NCBI RefSeq assembly: GCF_002993365.1
Contig: NZ_PVNP01000013.1
Coordinates: 62,001-126,000 of the forward strand
Length of the DNA: 64,000 nucleotides
Direction: 5' to 3'
Source: Marisediminitalea alba
Lineage (GTDB): Bacteria; Pseudomonadota; Gammaproteobacteria; Enterobacterales; Alteromonadaceae
Part shown: in pieces, positions 27,886 to 36,062 of the stretch
Numbering within the stretch: the stretch's first letter is position 1
How the letters are laid out: every line of letters begins with the position of its first letter
Notes under the pieces: model-generated
What the model saw: the letters and a program-made list of their open reading frames with translations, nothing else
Told to the model about the DNA's origin: nothing
Database searches by the model: none
Translations under genes and position numbers: made by a program

Positions 27886-28209
27886 ATGAAAACTTTCACT
27901 AAAGTAGTAATGGTTGCAGGCTTAGCTTTCGGTGCAATGGCTACAGCTCAGGCAAACACACAGTTTGAAGCAGCAGATGATGCAATTACGTCAGAAATTT
28001 GTGTAATCGCCGCAAACGGTAACAAAATGAATCTACACAAAGCGATTAGAGATTCTGGCTTAACCCGCGGTTTCGTCGAAGACAGCGTTACGTGTAACCA
28101 ACTGCCTATTGTTGAGTTTGTTGAGCAGTATGGTGAAAACGTAGCGAAAATTAATCGTTACATTACCGCTGGCGATTACACTGGTACTCTGATCAGCCGC
28201 GCAAACTAA
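27886..28209 (+). CDS. Exported DUF3718 family protein
   Basis: A 107-residue protein with a clear Sec signal peptide (MKTFTKVVMVAGLAFGAMATAQA, cleaved after about 23 residues). The mature part has two cysteines (SEICVIA and VTCNQL), matching the conserved pair of DUF3718 proteins in Alteromonadales/Shewanella, probably a disulfide in the periplasm. Strong ribosome site (AAAAAGGAAAA). Function is not known. It has its own promoter region and a shared terminator. Confidence 0.85.
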   Translation: MKTFTKVVMVAGLAFGAMATAQANTQFEAADDAITSEICVIAANGNKMNLHKAIRDSGLTRGFVEDSVTCNQLPIVEFVEQYGENVAKINRYITAGDYTGTLISRAN

Positions 28210-28223
28210 CATGGTTTGCTGGC

Positions 28224-28262
28224 AAAAAAGCCCCTCGATAACTCGCGAGGCTTTTGTTTTTT
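28224..28262. terminator. Bidirectional terminator between DUF3718 gene and the meta-cleavage operon
   Basis: Imperfect stem CCTCG / CGAGG with flanking AAAAGC / GCTTTT (28226-28254). T-rich tails follow on both strands (TTTTGTTTTTT plus strand, TTTTTTG minus strand). It separates convergent genes. Confidence 0.8.
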
Positions 28263-28274
28263 ACTCAGGCAGAT

Positions 28275-28463
28275 TTATCTGACCTCACTGGCAGGCACGC
28301 CGCCAATCCCCCAGTTTGCCTTGGGAATTTCTGTGATGATCACTCTTACCCTTTCTTTTGGGGCATCGATAGAACGTGAGATCGCATCCGTCACCTCGCT
28401 GATCAGTTTTGCTCGCTGCTCTGCAGTGCGACCCTCCAGGATTTCCAGATGTGCAATAGGCAT
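28275..28463 (-). CDS. dmpI: 4-oxalocrotonate tautomerase
   Basis: A 62-residue tautomerase of the meta-cleavage pathway, converting the 2-hydroxymuconate enol to 2-oxo-3-hexenedioate. Met is followed by Pro (MPIAHLEILEGRT), the catalytic base Pro1 after processing. Arg residues R39-R61 and the segment PKERVRVIITEIPKANWGIGG fit the family. Last gene of the dmpQBCDEFGHI operon, 10 bases after dmpH. Confidence 0.95.
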   Translation of the reverse strand: MPIAHLEILEGRTAEQRAKLISEVTDAISRSIDAPKERVRVIITEIPKANWGIGGVPASEVR

Positions 28464-28472
28464 AGTGATCTC

Positions 28473-29270
28473 CTAAACAAACTTCGCTGATACAGAACCC
28501 AGATCCTGATAACGCACCGTGATGTTATCCCCTTTTTTAACGGCCACAGCTGCGGTGATACCGCCGGTCATAATAAACGTACCCGCAGGAATCTCTTCGC
28601 CGCGCTCACCCAGCATATTAGCCAGCATGGCAACGCTTGAGGCCGGATGGCCAAGCACTGCTGCACCGGCGCCGAGTTCAACCACCTCACCGTTAATTTC
28701 CATTACTACGCCAAGGGTTTTAAGATCCACATCCTCTACCTTTGCCATGCGACCACCGGTAATAAACCGGGTGGATGAGGCGTTATCGGCTACCACGCTG
28801 ATAAGATCAAACTTAAAATTCTCGTAGCGCGAGTCAATCACCTCTACTGCCGGAATAATAAAATCAGTGGCCGCCAGCACATCACCAATGTGACAACCGG
28901 GTCCTTTAAGCGGTGCTTTGGTTACAAAGGCCACTTCCGCTTCAATTTTAGGATGAATAAGCTCAGAGGTATCAATGTCACCGCCATCGGGCACCGAGAA
29001 ATAGTCGGCCAAAAAGCCATAAACCGGCGTTTCTACGCCCATCTGGGCCATCTTAGCCCAGGAGGTGAGGCCCATTTTCATGCCAACCACTTTATTGCCG
29101 CGGGCTTCTTTGCGACGGCGAATTTCCCACTGAATATCATAGGCGTCGTCGAAGGTCATGTCGGGAAAGTCGTTGGTGACCTTGGTGATGTCATGAACGT
29201 TTAATTCGGCATTTTCAATGTGCTCTGCCAGAGAAAGCATCTGATCTTTTGTTAATGTGCGAGTGCTCAC
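28473..29270 (-). CDS. dmpH: 2-oxo-3-hexenedioate (4-oxalocrotonate) decarboxylase
   Basis: A 265-residue Mg2+-dependent decarboxylase giving 2-oxopent-4-enoate and CO2. Conserved family segments are [30 protein letters not shown] (metal-binding glutamates) and [16 protein letters not shown]. It is a paralogue of the hydratase DmpE in the same operon and works as a complex with it. The start is GTG at 29270, overlapping the dmpG stop by 4 bases (GTGA). Assignment as DmpH rather than DmpE rests on sequence type and operon order. Confidence 0.9.
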   Translation of the reverse strand: MSTRTLTKDQMLSLAEHIENAELNVHDITKVTNDFPDMTFDDAYDIQWEIRRRKEARGNKVVGMKMGLTSWAKMAQMGVETPVYGFLADYFSVPDGGDIDTSELIHPKIEAEVAFVTKAPLKGPGCHIGDVLAATDFIIPAVEVIDSRYENFKFDLISVVADNASSTRFITGGRMAKVEDVDLKTLGVVMEINGEVVELGAGAAVLGHPASSVAMLANMLGERGEEIPAGTFIMTGGITAAVAVKKGDNITVRYQDLGSVSAKFV

Positions 29271-30304
29271 TTAGCACCTCCTTCCTGTTGTGCCAGTAAA
29301 TCCAGGGCAACGTCTACAATCATGTCTTCCTGACCACCCACCATACGGCGGCGACCAAGCTCGACTAAGATATCCACGGTTTTCAAGCCGTATTTTTGTG
29401 CTGCCACTTCTGAGTGGCGTAAAAAGCTCGAATACACGCCAGCATAACCGAGCGCCAGGGTTTCGCGGTCTACCCGTACCGGACGGTCCTGCAAAGGGCG
29501 AACGATATCGTCGGCCGCATCCATCAGTGCATAAAGGTCGGTTCCATGTTCCCAGCCCAGTTTGTCGGCATTCGCAATAAATACTTCAAGGGGGGCATTG
29601 CCCGCGCCTGCTCCCATGCCGGCCAGACTGGCATCTATGCGGTCGCAGCCTTCTTCTACGGCTACGATAGAATTAGCTACGCCTAAACTCAGGTTGTGGT
29701 GAGCATGAATGCCGGTCTCAGTAGCCGGATCGAGCACATCCTTAACTGCGCGAAAACGGTCACGAATATCCTGCATGCCCATAGCGCCGCCGGAGTCCAC
29801 CACATAAATACAGGTTGCCCCGTAGGATTCCATCAGCTTTGCCTGCTCAGCCAGCCCAACGGGTGTTTGCATATGGCTCATCATTAAAAAGCCTACGGTA
29901 TCCATACCCAACTTGCGGGCATGTTCAATATGCTGTTTAGACACATCGGCTTCAGTGCAGTGGGTTGCCACCCGTACAATCCGCGCGCCAGCAGCATAAG
30001 CGTCGTCGAGATCCTCAATAGTGCCAATGCCGGGCAGAAGTAAGGTTGCAATCTGAGTATGGGTAAGGACATCGGCAGCCGCTTCTATCCAGGCCAGGTC
30101 GGTATGGGCGCCAAAACCGTAGTTAAAGCTGGAGCCCTGCAGCCCGTCACCGTGGGCAACTTCAATACTGTCTACCTTGGCCGCATCCAGGGCGCGGGCG
30201 ATATCCTGCACATTCTGAATAGAGTACTGATGACGAATGGCATGGCTGCCGTCGCGTAAGGTCACATCAGAGATATACAGTTTTTTACCAGGATTAAAGC
30301 TCAT
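29267..30304 (-). CDS. dmpG: 4-hydroxy-2-oxovalerate aldolase
   Basis: A 345-residue HMGL-like TIM-barrel aldolase cleaving 4-hydroxy-2-oxovalerate to pyruvate and acetaldehyde. Motifs: [13 protein letters not shown] (divalent metal and Arg at the active site), [16 protein letters not shown] and [14 protein letters not shown] (His ligands). It ends with the C-terminal communication domain. In this family it channels acetaldehyde into DmpF. The dmpF stop is 2 bases upstream. Confidence 0.96.
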   Translation of the reverse strand: MSFNPGKKLYISDVTLRDGSHAIRHQYSIQNVQDIARALDAAKVDSIEVAHGDGLQGSSFNYGFGAHTDLAWIEAAADVLTHTQIATLLLPGIGTIEDLDDAYAAGARIVRVATHCTEADVSKQHIEHARKLGMDTVGFLMMSHMQTPVGLAEQAKLMESYGATCIYVVDSGGAMGMQDIRDRFRAVKDVLDPATETGIHAHHNLSLGVANSIVAVEEGCDRIDASLAGMGAGAGNAPLEVFIANADKLGWEHGTDLYALMDAADDIVRPLQDRPVRVDRETLALGYAGVYSSFLRHSEVAAQKYGLKTVDILVELGRRRMVGGQEDMIVDVALDLLAQQEGGAK

Positions 30305-30305
30305 A

Positions 30306-31250
30306 CTATGCGCCTCCTGTTAACATTGTTTTGGCCATGCGTTCGGCGGTGGCCATGGCCGCTGAGGTCATAATGTCGAGGTTACCGGCATAGGCCGGCA
30401 GGTAATGCGCCGCGCCTTCAACTTCCAGAAATACGGACGTTTTCAGGCCGCTGAAATTACCCAGTCCGGGGATATGCAACGGTTCGTCGGCAGGAATATC
30501 GTCAAACTGTACTTTTTGTTTAAGCCGATATCCCGGTACATAGCTTTGTACCGCTTTAGCCATTTTTTCTACCGACGCGGCGACTTTGGCTTTGTCGACC
30601 TGTTCAGAAAGCACATACACCGTATCGCGCATGATCATGGGTGGCTCGGCCGGATTAAGAATAATGATGGCTTTGCCCTTTTCGGCACCGCCCACTTGCT
30701 CAATAGCGCGGGCGGTAGTTTGGGTAAATTCGTCAATATTCGCCCGGGTGCCAGGACCTGCGGATTTGCTTGATACGCTGGCCACAATTTCGGCGCAATG
30801 CACCCTGGCAACCTGCTTCACCGCGGCAACCATAGGAATGGTGGCCTGGCCGCCACAGGTGACCATATTCACGTTAGGTTGCTCGATGTGATCTTCCAGG
30901 TTAACCACTGGCACGCAATAGGGGCCAATGGCTGCCGGGGTTAAATCCACCAAACGAATCCCCGGTTTGGCGGTTTTTAGTTTCTTATCATTAACTATGT
31001 GCGCATTGGCTGAAGTGGCATCAAAAACAATGTCTATATCGCTAAATTCTACCATGGCAATCAGCCCGTCCACCCCCTCGTGGGTAGTTGCTACGCCCAT
31101 GCGTTGTGCGCGAGCCAGACCGTCAGAAGCCGGGTCGATGCCTACCATCACACTCATGTTCAGAATTGAAGAGGTGCGCAGCACTTTGATCATCAGGTCG
31201 GTGCCAATATTGCCTGAGCCAATTATGGCAACATTAATTTTGTTACTCAT
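30306..31250 (-). CDS. dmpF: Acylating acetaldehyde dehydrogenase
   Basis: A 314-residue NAD+- and CoA-dependent enzyme producing acetyl-CoA from acetaldehyde. The N-terminal Rossmann segment [15 protein letters not shown] and the catalytic Cys in [13 protein letters not shown] are present, as is [16 protein letters not shown]. It forms a channelling heterotetramer with DmpG. Sits in operon order between dmpE and dmpG. Confidence 0.96.
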   Translation of the reverse strand: MSNKINVAIIGSGNIGTDLMIKVLRTSSILNMSVMVGIDPASDGLARAQRMGVATTHEGVDGLIAMVEFSDIDIVFDATSANAHIVNDKKLKTAKPGIRLVDLTPAAIGPYCVPVVNLEDHIEQPNVNMVTCGGQATIPMVAAVKQVARVHCAEIVASVSSKSAGPGTRANIDEFTQTTARAIEQVGGAEKGKAIIILNPAEPPMIMRDTVYVLSEQVDKAKVAASVEKMAKAVQSYVPGYRLKQKVQFDDIPADEPLHIPGLGNFSGLKTSVFLEVEGAAHYLPAYAGNLDIMTSAAMATAERMAKTMLTGGA

Positions 31251-31264
31251 ACCGGTTGCTCCTG

Positions 31265-32050
31265 TCAGGTAAAATACACACTGGCTGAGCCAATGCCGCC
31301 AATTTCAACACGCATAAAGTCTCCGGCTTTGACCGGCTCAAGCGGCACCAGTGAGCCCGATAAAATGACTTCACCTGCTTTAAGCCCTATGCCGAATTCG
31401 CCAAGCGTATTGGCCAGCCAGGTTACGCAATTCACCGGTGAGCCCAGCGCTGCAGCACCGGCACCGGTGGAAAGGATTTTGCCGTTCTTTTCAACCACCA
31501 TACCGCAGGTCACCAGATCGACTTTGTGCGGAGAAACCGCTTTATCGCCGAGTGCAAACAGGCCACACGAAGCGTTGTCGGCAATGGTGTCCTGAATAGC
31601 GATTTGCCAGTTCTCAATACGGGAGTCGACTACTTCAAAGCAGGGGATCACGCACTCGGTGGCGGCCAGTACATCGGCATTGGAGATGCCTGGCCCCATC
31701 AGGTCTTTTTTGAGAATAAAGGCAATTTCCCCTTCTGCTTTGGGCGCGATAAGCCGTTCGCTGATGGGCATCACTTCACCCTGGTTAAACACCATATCGT
31801 CGGTGAGATAACCAAAATCGGGCTGGTGAACATTGAGCATGCTTTGCACGGCTTTGCTGGTTACACCGATTTTTTTACCTATCACTTTGGCCCCGGCATC
31901 GATGCGCCTATTAAGCATTTGCAGAGAAATGTGATAAGCATCTTCAATACTGATATCACTTTCCCGGGCAGTCAGCGGTGCGACGGCCTGTTTGCTTTGC
32001 ATGGCGTGGTAAAGTTCATCGCCATACTGTTTGATTAACTTTGCGTCCAT
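31265..32050 (-). CDS. dmpE: 2-oxopent-4-enoate hydratase
   Basis: A 261-residue Mg2+ hydratase adding water to 2-oxopent-4-enoate to give 4-hydroxy-2-oxovalerate. Segments [28 protein letters not shown] and [15 protein letters not shown] are those of the hydratase/decarboxylase family. Its position between dmpD and dmpF is that of dmpE in the classical operon. The dmpF start is 15 bases downstream, the dmpD stop 4 bases upstream. Confidence 0.94.
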   Translation of the reverse strand: MDAKLIKQYGDELYHAMQSKQAVAPLTARESDISIEDAYHISLQMLNRRIDAGAKVIGKKIGVTSKAVQSMLNVHQPDFGYLTDDMVFNQGEVMPISERLIAPKAEGEIAFILKKDLMGPGISNADVLAATECVIPCFEVVDSRIENWQIAIQDTIADNASCGLFALGDKAVSPHKVDLVTCGMVVEKNGKILSTGAGAAALGSPVNCVTWLANTLGEFGIGLKAGEVILSGSLVPLEPVKAGDFMRVEIGGIGSASVYFT

Positions 32051-32053
32051 AAA

Positions 32054-32917
32054 TCAGGTTCCGGTTTGGGAGGCGATATTCGCCTCATTTAGAAAATTAG
32101 TAACCAGTTGCACAAAACGGTCGGCCTGTTCAATCTGGGTCCAGTGACCGCATTTGTTGAACACGTGCAACTGGGCGTCAGGCAGCAGTTCCAGCAGAGT
32201 TTGTGAGGCGGCCAGAGGGATCACCTGGTCATCGCGACCATGCACCAGAAGCGTTGGGTGAGGCAGGCTGCCCAGCGCCCCTAAGGGGCTTGCCAGCATT
32301 TCTATCCAGCGTTGGCGCGGGGCCGGAAACATGGCGGAAAAAGCCTCCTGAACGCCGGGCTGAATACTTGCGTCATAGCGTAATTGCGCTAGCTCATCAG
32401 TGACCCTTGAGCGATCAAAAGCAAAGATGTTGAGCAGCTTGCGCATATTTTCCAGCGACGGCTCGTATCCCCACACAGCATCAAGACCGGGTGTTAACGG
32501 GAAACTTGCGCCGGCACTGCCCATAAGTACGATGCGGCGCACCCGCTTTGGGTGCGCGATAGCCAGTGCTAAAGCCAGCCCGCCGCCAAACGAGTTACCA
32601 ATGATGTCAGCCTGCTCGATGTCCAGCGCGTCTAGCACACCAATGGCATGTTCAACCCAGCGTAGTTTACTGTAGTGCTGGTCTTGCGGACGTTCGCTGT
32701 AGCCAAAGCCGAGCATGTCCGGGGCGATTACCCGGCGCTCTTTGGCAAGTTCAGGAATGGTAAGACGCCAGTTGGCCCAGGCGGTGACGCCGGGGCCGGA
32801 GCCATGAATCAGCATGACCGGAAAACCATCTCCCTTATCATGAAGATTAGTTTGCCAGCCAGCGGCCTGAATAGTCTGGCCTGTCTCCGCTCTGGTGTTA
32901 CTGTCGGGTGCTTTCAT
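32054..32917 (-). CDS. dmpD: 2-hydroxymuconic semialdehyde hydrolase
   Basis: A 287-residue alpha/beta hydrolase cleaving the ring-fission product to formate (or a carboxylate) and 2-oxopent-4-enoate. Oxyanion strand VMLIHGSGPGVTAWANW, nucleophile elbow IGNSFGGGLALAL (catalytic Ser), acid in LVHGRDDQVIPL and His in FNKCGHWTQIEQ. Having both this hydrolase and the DmpC dehydrogenase means both branches for aldehyde- and ketone-type ring-fission products are present. Confidence 0.94.
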   Translation of the reverse strand: MKAPDSNTRAETGQTIQAAGWQTNLHDKGDGFPVMLIHGSGPGVTAWANWRLTIPELAKERRVIAPDMLGFGYSERPQDQHYSKLRWVEHAIGVLDALDIEQADIIGNSFGGGLALALAIAHPKRVRRIVLMGSAGASFPLTPGLDAVWGYEPSLENMRKLLNIFAFDRSRVTDELAQLRYDASIQPGVQEAFSAMFPAPRQRWIEMLASPLGALGSLPHPTLLVHGRDDQVIPLAASQTLLELLPDAQLHVFNKCGHWTQIEQADRFVQLVTNFLNEANIASQTGT

Positions 32918-32925
32918 CTTCGTTC

Positions 32926-34386
32926 CTACAACTTCAGACAGATGTTTTTGAGTTCGGTATAAAACTCAAGTGAGTGCTCACCACCTTCACGACCAATGCC
33001 AGACTGCTTACTGCCACCAAAGGCAGTACGCAGATCACGTAAGAACCAACTGTTAACCCAGACGATTCCCGCTTCCACCTGGCCAGCAACCCGCGCCGCG
33101 CGGCTCAGGTTTTCGGTCCAGATAGCGCTGGCCAGGCCATAGGGCAGGCGGTTGGCCTGTGCAATGGCTTCTTCTTCGCTATCGAAGGGCTGAATATGGC
33201 AGCAGGGGCCAAAAATCTCTTCGTTGATGACAGCGGAGTCGTCACTTAAACCGGTCCAGATGGTTGGCTGGATCCAGCTGCCGTTTTTCAGCGCGTCAGG
33301 CATATCCGGTATGCCGCCACCGGTAACCACCGTTGCACCATCGTTAACCGCTTGCTGGTAGTAAGAAAGCACTTTGTCGCGCTGCTTTTGGCTGATTAAC
33401 GGGCCAAGGTTAGCCGCAGCGTCATCCGGCGGGCCGATGACCAGTTTTTCGGCCTCGACTTTTAAGCGACTAACAAACTCATCGAAGATTGAGCGCTCGA
33501 CATATACTCGCTCTGTGCCCAGACAAACCTGGCCACAGTTAGCAAAGGCTGAGCGCATGGTGCCTTCAATGGCTTTATCCATGTCACAGTCGGCAAACAC
33601 GATACCGGCGTTTTTGCCGCCTAACTCCAGTGAAATGTCGCGCACGCCTTTGGCGGCGTTCTGCATAATCAGTTCGCCGGTACGGGTCTCGCCGGTAAAG
33701 GTGTAGCCATCGACATCCGGATGAGCGGTCAGGAAAGCGCCGGCAGAATCGCCGCCGTATCCTTGCACCACGTTAAAAACACCATCGGGTACGCCTGCGT
33801 CTTTCATCACTTCGCCAAGCAATGCAGTGGTGGTAGGCGTTTCTTCGGAAGGCTTAACCACCACCGTGTTGCCGCAGGCCAGAGCCGGACCAACTTTCCA
33901 GGTCATCAGCAGTAGTGGCAGGTTCCACGGACTGATAACACCAATCACCCCTTTAGGGCGGCGCACCGCATAATTGAGCGCGCCGGTGCCGTCGGGCGTG
34001 GCCATTTCAAACGCTTCAGTAGCGACATTTTTTACCATGTCGGCAAACACTTTAAAGTTGGCTGCACCACGCGGGATATCGATGTGACTGGCCAACGATT
34101 TGGGTTTACCCGTATCGGCACATTCCGCTTCTAAAAATTCGTCGAAGCGGGCGTTAATACCGTCGGCCACGGCATGCAGAATTTTGCTGCGCTGGTCGAT
34201 AGTCATTTTACTCCAGGGGCCTTTCAGAGCGGCGCGCGCGGCTTTCACCGCCGCATCCACTTCCGCTTCCCCGGCTTCATGCACCTGGCTTATCACCTCA
34301 CCCGTTGCCGGGTTGATGTTATCGAACATCCTGCCACTGGCAGAGCCAACATACTGGCCGTTGATATAATGTTTAACTTCTTTCAC
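32926..34386 (-). CDS. dmpC: 2-hydroxymuconic semialdehyde dehydrogenase
   Basis: A 486-residue NAD+-dependent aldehyde dehydrogenase oxidising 2-hydroxymuconic semialdehyde to 2-hydroxymuconate. Catalytic Cys in FANCGQVCLGTERVYV, general-base Glu in LELGGKNAGIV, NAD motif FTGETRTGELI, and the C-terminal GGSKQSGIGREGG. Normal length. Starts 21 bases after the dmpB stop. Confidence 0.95.
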   Translation of the reverse strand: MKEVKHYINGQYVGSASGRMFDNINPATGEVISQVHEAGEAEVDAAVKAARAALKGPWSKMTIDQRSKILHAVADGINARFDEFLEAECADTGKPKSLASHIDIPRGAANFKVFADMVKNVATEAFEMATPDGTGALNYAVRRPKGVIGVISPWNLPLLLMTWKVGPALACGNTVVVKPSEETPTTTALLGEVMKDAGVPDGVFNVVQGYGGDSAGAFLTAHPDVDGYTFTGETRTGELIMQNAAKGVRDISLELGGKNAGIVFADCDMDKAIEGTMRSAFANCGQVCLGTERVYVERSIFDEFVSRLKVEAEKLVIGPPDDAAANLGPLISQKQRDKVLSYYQQAVNDGATVVTGGGIPDMPDALKNGSWIQPTIWTGLSDDSAVINEEIFGPCCHIQPFDSEEEAIAQANRLPYGLASAIWTENLSRAARVAGQVEAGIVWVNSWFLRDLRTAFGGSKQSGIGREGGEHSLEFYTELKNICLKL

Positions 34387-34407
34387 AGCGAGTCCTGTAT
34401 TGATGAG

Positions 34408-35331
34408 TTAAGTTAAAACCGTAAGAAAACGCTCGTTGAGCACACGGTCGTGATAGAAAATGGCTTTGCCTAAATCCTCAGCTTTCCAGGTAATGGGGTT
34501 ATGGTCGGGGTACATATAATCGCCGCCGGCAAAAACTTCGTTGCGGTTGCCCGACGGATCGAAGAAATAGATGGTTTTACCGTGGGTGATACCGTGTCGC
34601 GTAGGGCCAATATCCAGTGAGGTATTGGTCATGCTGATAAGGTCAGCGGCGCGGAGTATGTCTTCCCAGGTTTCAAGATAGAATGACGCATGGTGAAACT
34701 TGGCCTTTTCTTCATGCTGAATAAAGGCTATGTCATGGGCCTTCATCGACAACGTAAGGAACTGCGCAATCCGGTTGCCGTCTGGGTCGAGCACCTGTTC
34801 GGCCAGATAAAAGCCCAGTACGTCCACAAACAGATCATAAGTTTTGGCCAGTTCATCGCCATACAGCAGGCAGTGATCAAAGCGCACGGCTTTCATACCG
34901 CGAAGTGCTCTGGGCCAGGCTTCCGGGTTGGTCTCCTCAACGCCCCATTTCCCGGTATAGGCTTTCTCTGCGTAGAGCTCAAATACATGGCCGGAAGGCG
35001 CGGTAAACTGAACCCGGCGGCCGCAATCCTTTAAATCGCCGGCTTCTTTGTGAGTGACTTCCAGACCAAAAGCTTCGATGTCTGCGGTCAGGCTTGCAAG
35101 GGTGCTTTCATCGACTACCTTAAACGCCATAAAATCCATGCCAGGCTCATCCGCTTCACGCAGTACCAGCGAGAACTTATCCACTTCACTCCAGGCTTTT
35201 AGATATACCCGGCCTTGTTCATCACGGTCAGTTTCGTGTAAGCCTAACAATTCAACGTAATGTTTGATTGATGCTTCAAGATCCAGTACGCGCAACTGTA
35301 TGTGCCCTGGACGTAATACGCCTTTTCTCAT
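34408..35331 (-). CDS. dmpB: Catechol 2,3-dioxygenase (extradiol, type I)
   Basis: A 307-residue Fe(II) extradiol dioxygenase of two VOC domains, the length of XylE/DmpB. The start [20 protein letters not shown] at 35331 is preceded by GAGG and overlaps the dmpQ stop (ATGA); a longer frame of 26 codons is not used. Iron ligands of the second domain are visible in [10 protein letters not shown] (His), [11 protein letters not shown] (His) and [10 protein letters not shown] (Glu). It opens catechol (or methylcatechols) to the yellow semialdehyde. Substrate range cannot be told. Confidence 0.95.
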   Translation of the reverse strand: MRKGVLRPGHIQLRVLDLEASIKHYVELLGLHETDRDEQGRVYLKAWSEVDKFSLVLREADEPGMDFMAFKVVDESTLASLTADIEAFGLEVTHKEAGDLKDCGRRVQFTAPSGHVFELYAEKAYTGKWGVEETNPEAWPRALRGMKAVRFDHCLLYGDELAKTYDLFVDVLGFYLAEQVLDPDGNRIAQFLTLSMKAHDIAFIQHEEKAKFHHASFYLETWEDILRAADLISMTNTSLDIGPTRHGITHGKTIYFFDPSGNRNEVFAGGDYMYPDHNPITWKAEDLGKAIFYHDRVLNERFLTVLT

Positions 35332-35678
35332 TTTATTACCTCGGTGTGTTTTTGTTTTGCCTTGGTTACCCCGGTGATGCCGTTGATAGCCAGTGGTGAA
35401 GGGCTGCATTCAATGAGCAAATCGCTGGTGGGTTTAAGCCGACAGGCCAATGCGTACCCCTGTTGCTGTTGTTCTGTGGAGACCTGCGCTTTACTCATAC
35501 GACCGCATTCATAGCTGCCAGATATGACTTTGACCCGGCATACGCCGCAGCCGCCGCCACGGCAGCCCACTGCAATACTGCGTAGTCCGTTACTCTCCAT
35601 GGCTTTGAGCACAAACTCATCCTGATGACAGGTAAAGCTTTGTTGGCTGTGTTGCTCGGTGATCACATAGTCAGACAT
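35328..35678 (-). CDS. dmpQ: Plant-type ferredoxin reactivating catechol 2,3-dioxygenase
   Basis: A 116-residue 2Fe-2S ferredoxin of the XylT/DmpQ type. Cluster cysteines are in [15 protein letters not shown] and the distal YALACRLKP. In the meta pathway it reduces oxidised, inactive Fe(III) in DmpB back to Fe(II). First gene of the operon, coupled to dmpB by an ATGA overlap. The sigma54 promoter lies about 75 bases upstream. Confidence 0.93.
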   Translation of the reverse strand: MSDYVITEQHSQQSFTCHQDEFVLKAMESNGLRSIAVGCRGGGCGVCRVKVISGSYECGRMSKAQVSTEQQQQGYALACRLKPTSDLLIECSPSPLAINGITGVTKAKQKHTEVIK

Positions 35679-35753
35679 GCACTGTTGCTCCGCTTTAGAT
35701 GCTTAAGTCTCCGGCACCAAAGAAAAAATTTTTTGATGCAGTGTGATGACCAG

Positions 35754-35769
35754 AGCAACGGTTGTGCCA
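35754..35769 (-). promoter_or_regulatory. Sigma54 (-24/-12) promoter of the meta-cleavage operon
   Basis: On the minus strand TGGCACAACCGTTGCT is identical to the TGGCAC-N5-TTGCW consensus, the -24 box at 35769-35764 and the -12 box at 35758-35754. It faces dmpQ, whose ATG is 76 bases downstream. Together with the IHF site and the paired upstream sites it makes a typical XylR/DmpR-controlled promoter. Confidence 0.93.
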
Positions 35770-35798
35770 CAGGTTAATAAAATGTTTAAAATTATTGT

Positions 35799-35811
35799 TA
35801 ACTTGTTGATA
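35799..35811 (-). promoter_or_regulatory. IHF binding site between promoter and activator sites
   Basis: The minus strand TATCAACAAGTTA fits the IHF consensus WATCAANNNNTTR at every fixed position. It lies 30-42 bases upstream of the -24 box and 78 bases before the nearer activator site, the place where IHF bends DNA in the Pu and Po promoters. Confidence 0.75.
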
Positions 35812-35888
35812 GAGGAGTAGTTTATATAAAGCATCTAAGGTGCAGAAAAGTCACATCGCCACTCCCCAATACTTATTCATTCCATGGA

Positions 35889-35939
35889 AATTTAATCAAA
35901 TGATTAAATTGGTTCTTAGTTTTTAATTATTTGATTAAA
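35889..35939. promoter_or_regulatory. Two tandem upstream activator sites for the DmpR-like regulator
   Basis: Site 1 has arms AATTTAATCA / TGATTAAATT (35889-35898, 35901-35910), perfect with a 2-base spacer. Site 2 has arms TTTAATTA / TGATTAAA (35922-35929, 35932-35939), one mismatch, with a 2-base spacer. Their centres are 31 bases apart, about three helical turns, and 130 and 161 bases from the -24 box. XylR/DmpR sites have the same paired layout and similar TTGATCAA-type arms. Confidence 0.8.
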
Positions 35940-35996
35940 TCGGATTTTCGCTGCGCTTAAAATTATGATCATTTAGTTGATTTCTTGTCATTTAGG

Positions 35997-36040
35997 GTTT
36001 TACATATGTTTTACATCTGGCTGGCTTGTCGATGTAAAAC
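35997..36040. repeat. Three GTTTTACAT copies upstream of the activator gene
   Basis: GTTTTACAT occurs at 35997-36005 and 36008-36016 (direct, 11-base period) and inverted as GATGTAAAAC at 36031-36040. The last two form a perfect 10-bp inverted repeat with a 13-base loop, 22 bases before the activator start. Could be an operator for autoregulation or an mRNA hairpin. Confidence 0.5.
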
Positions 36041-36062
36041 AGCAATTAGCAGGGGAAAAACC

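Noticed and set aside
31526..32038. A 170-codon open frame on the plus strand opposite dmpE.
   Set aside because: Antisense shadow of a well-supported pathway gene; no ribosome site or family similarity.
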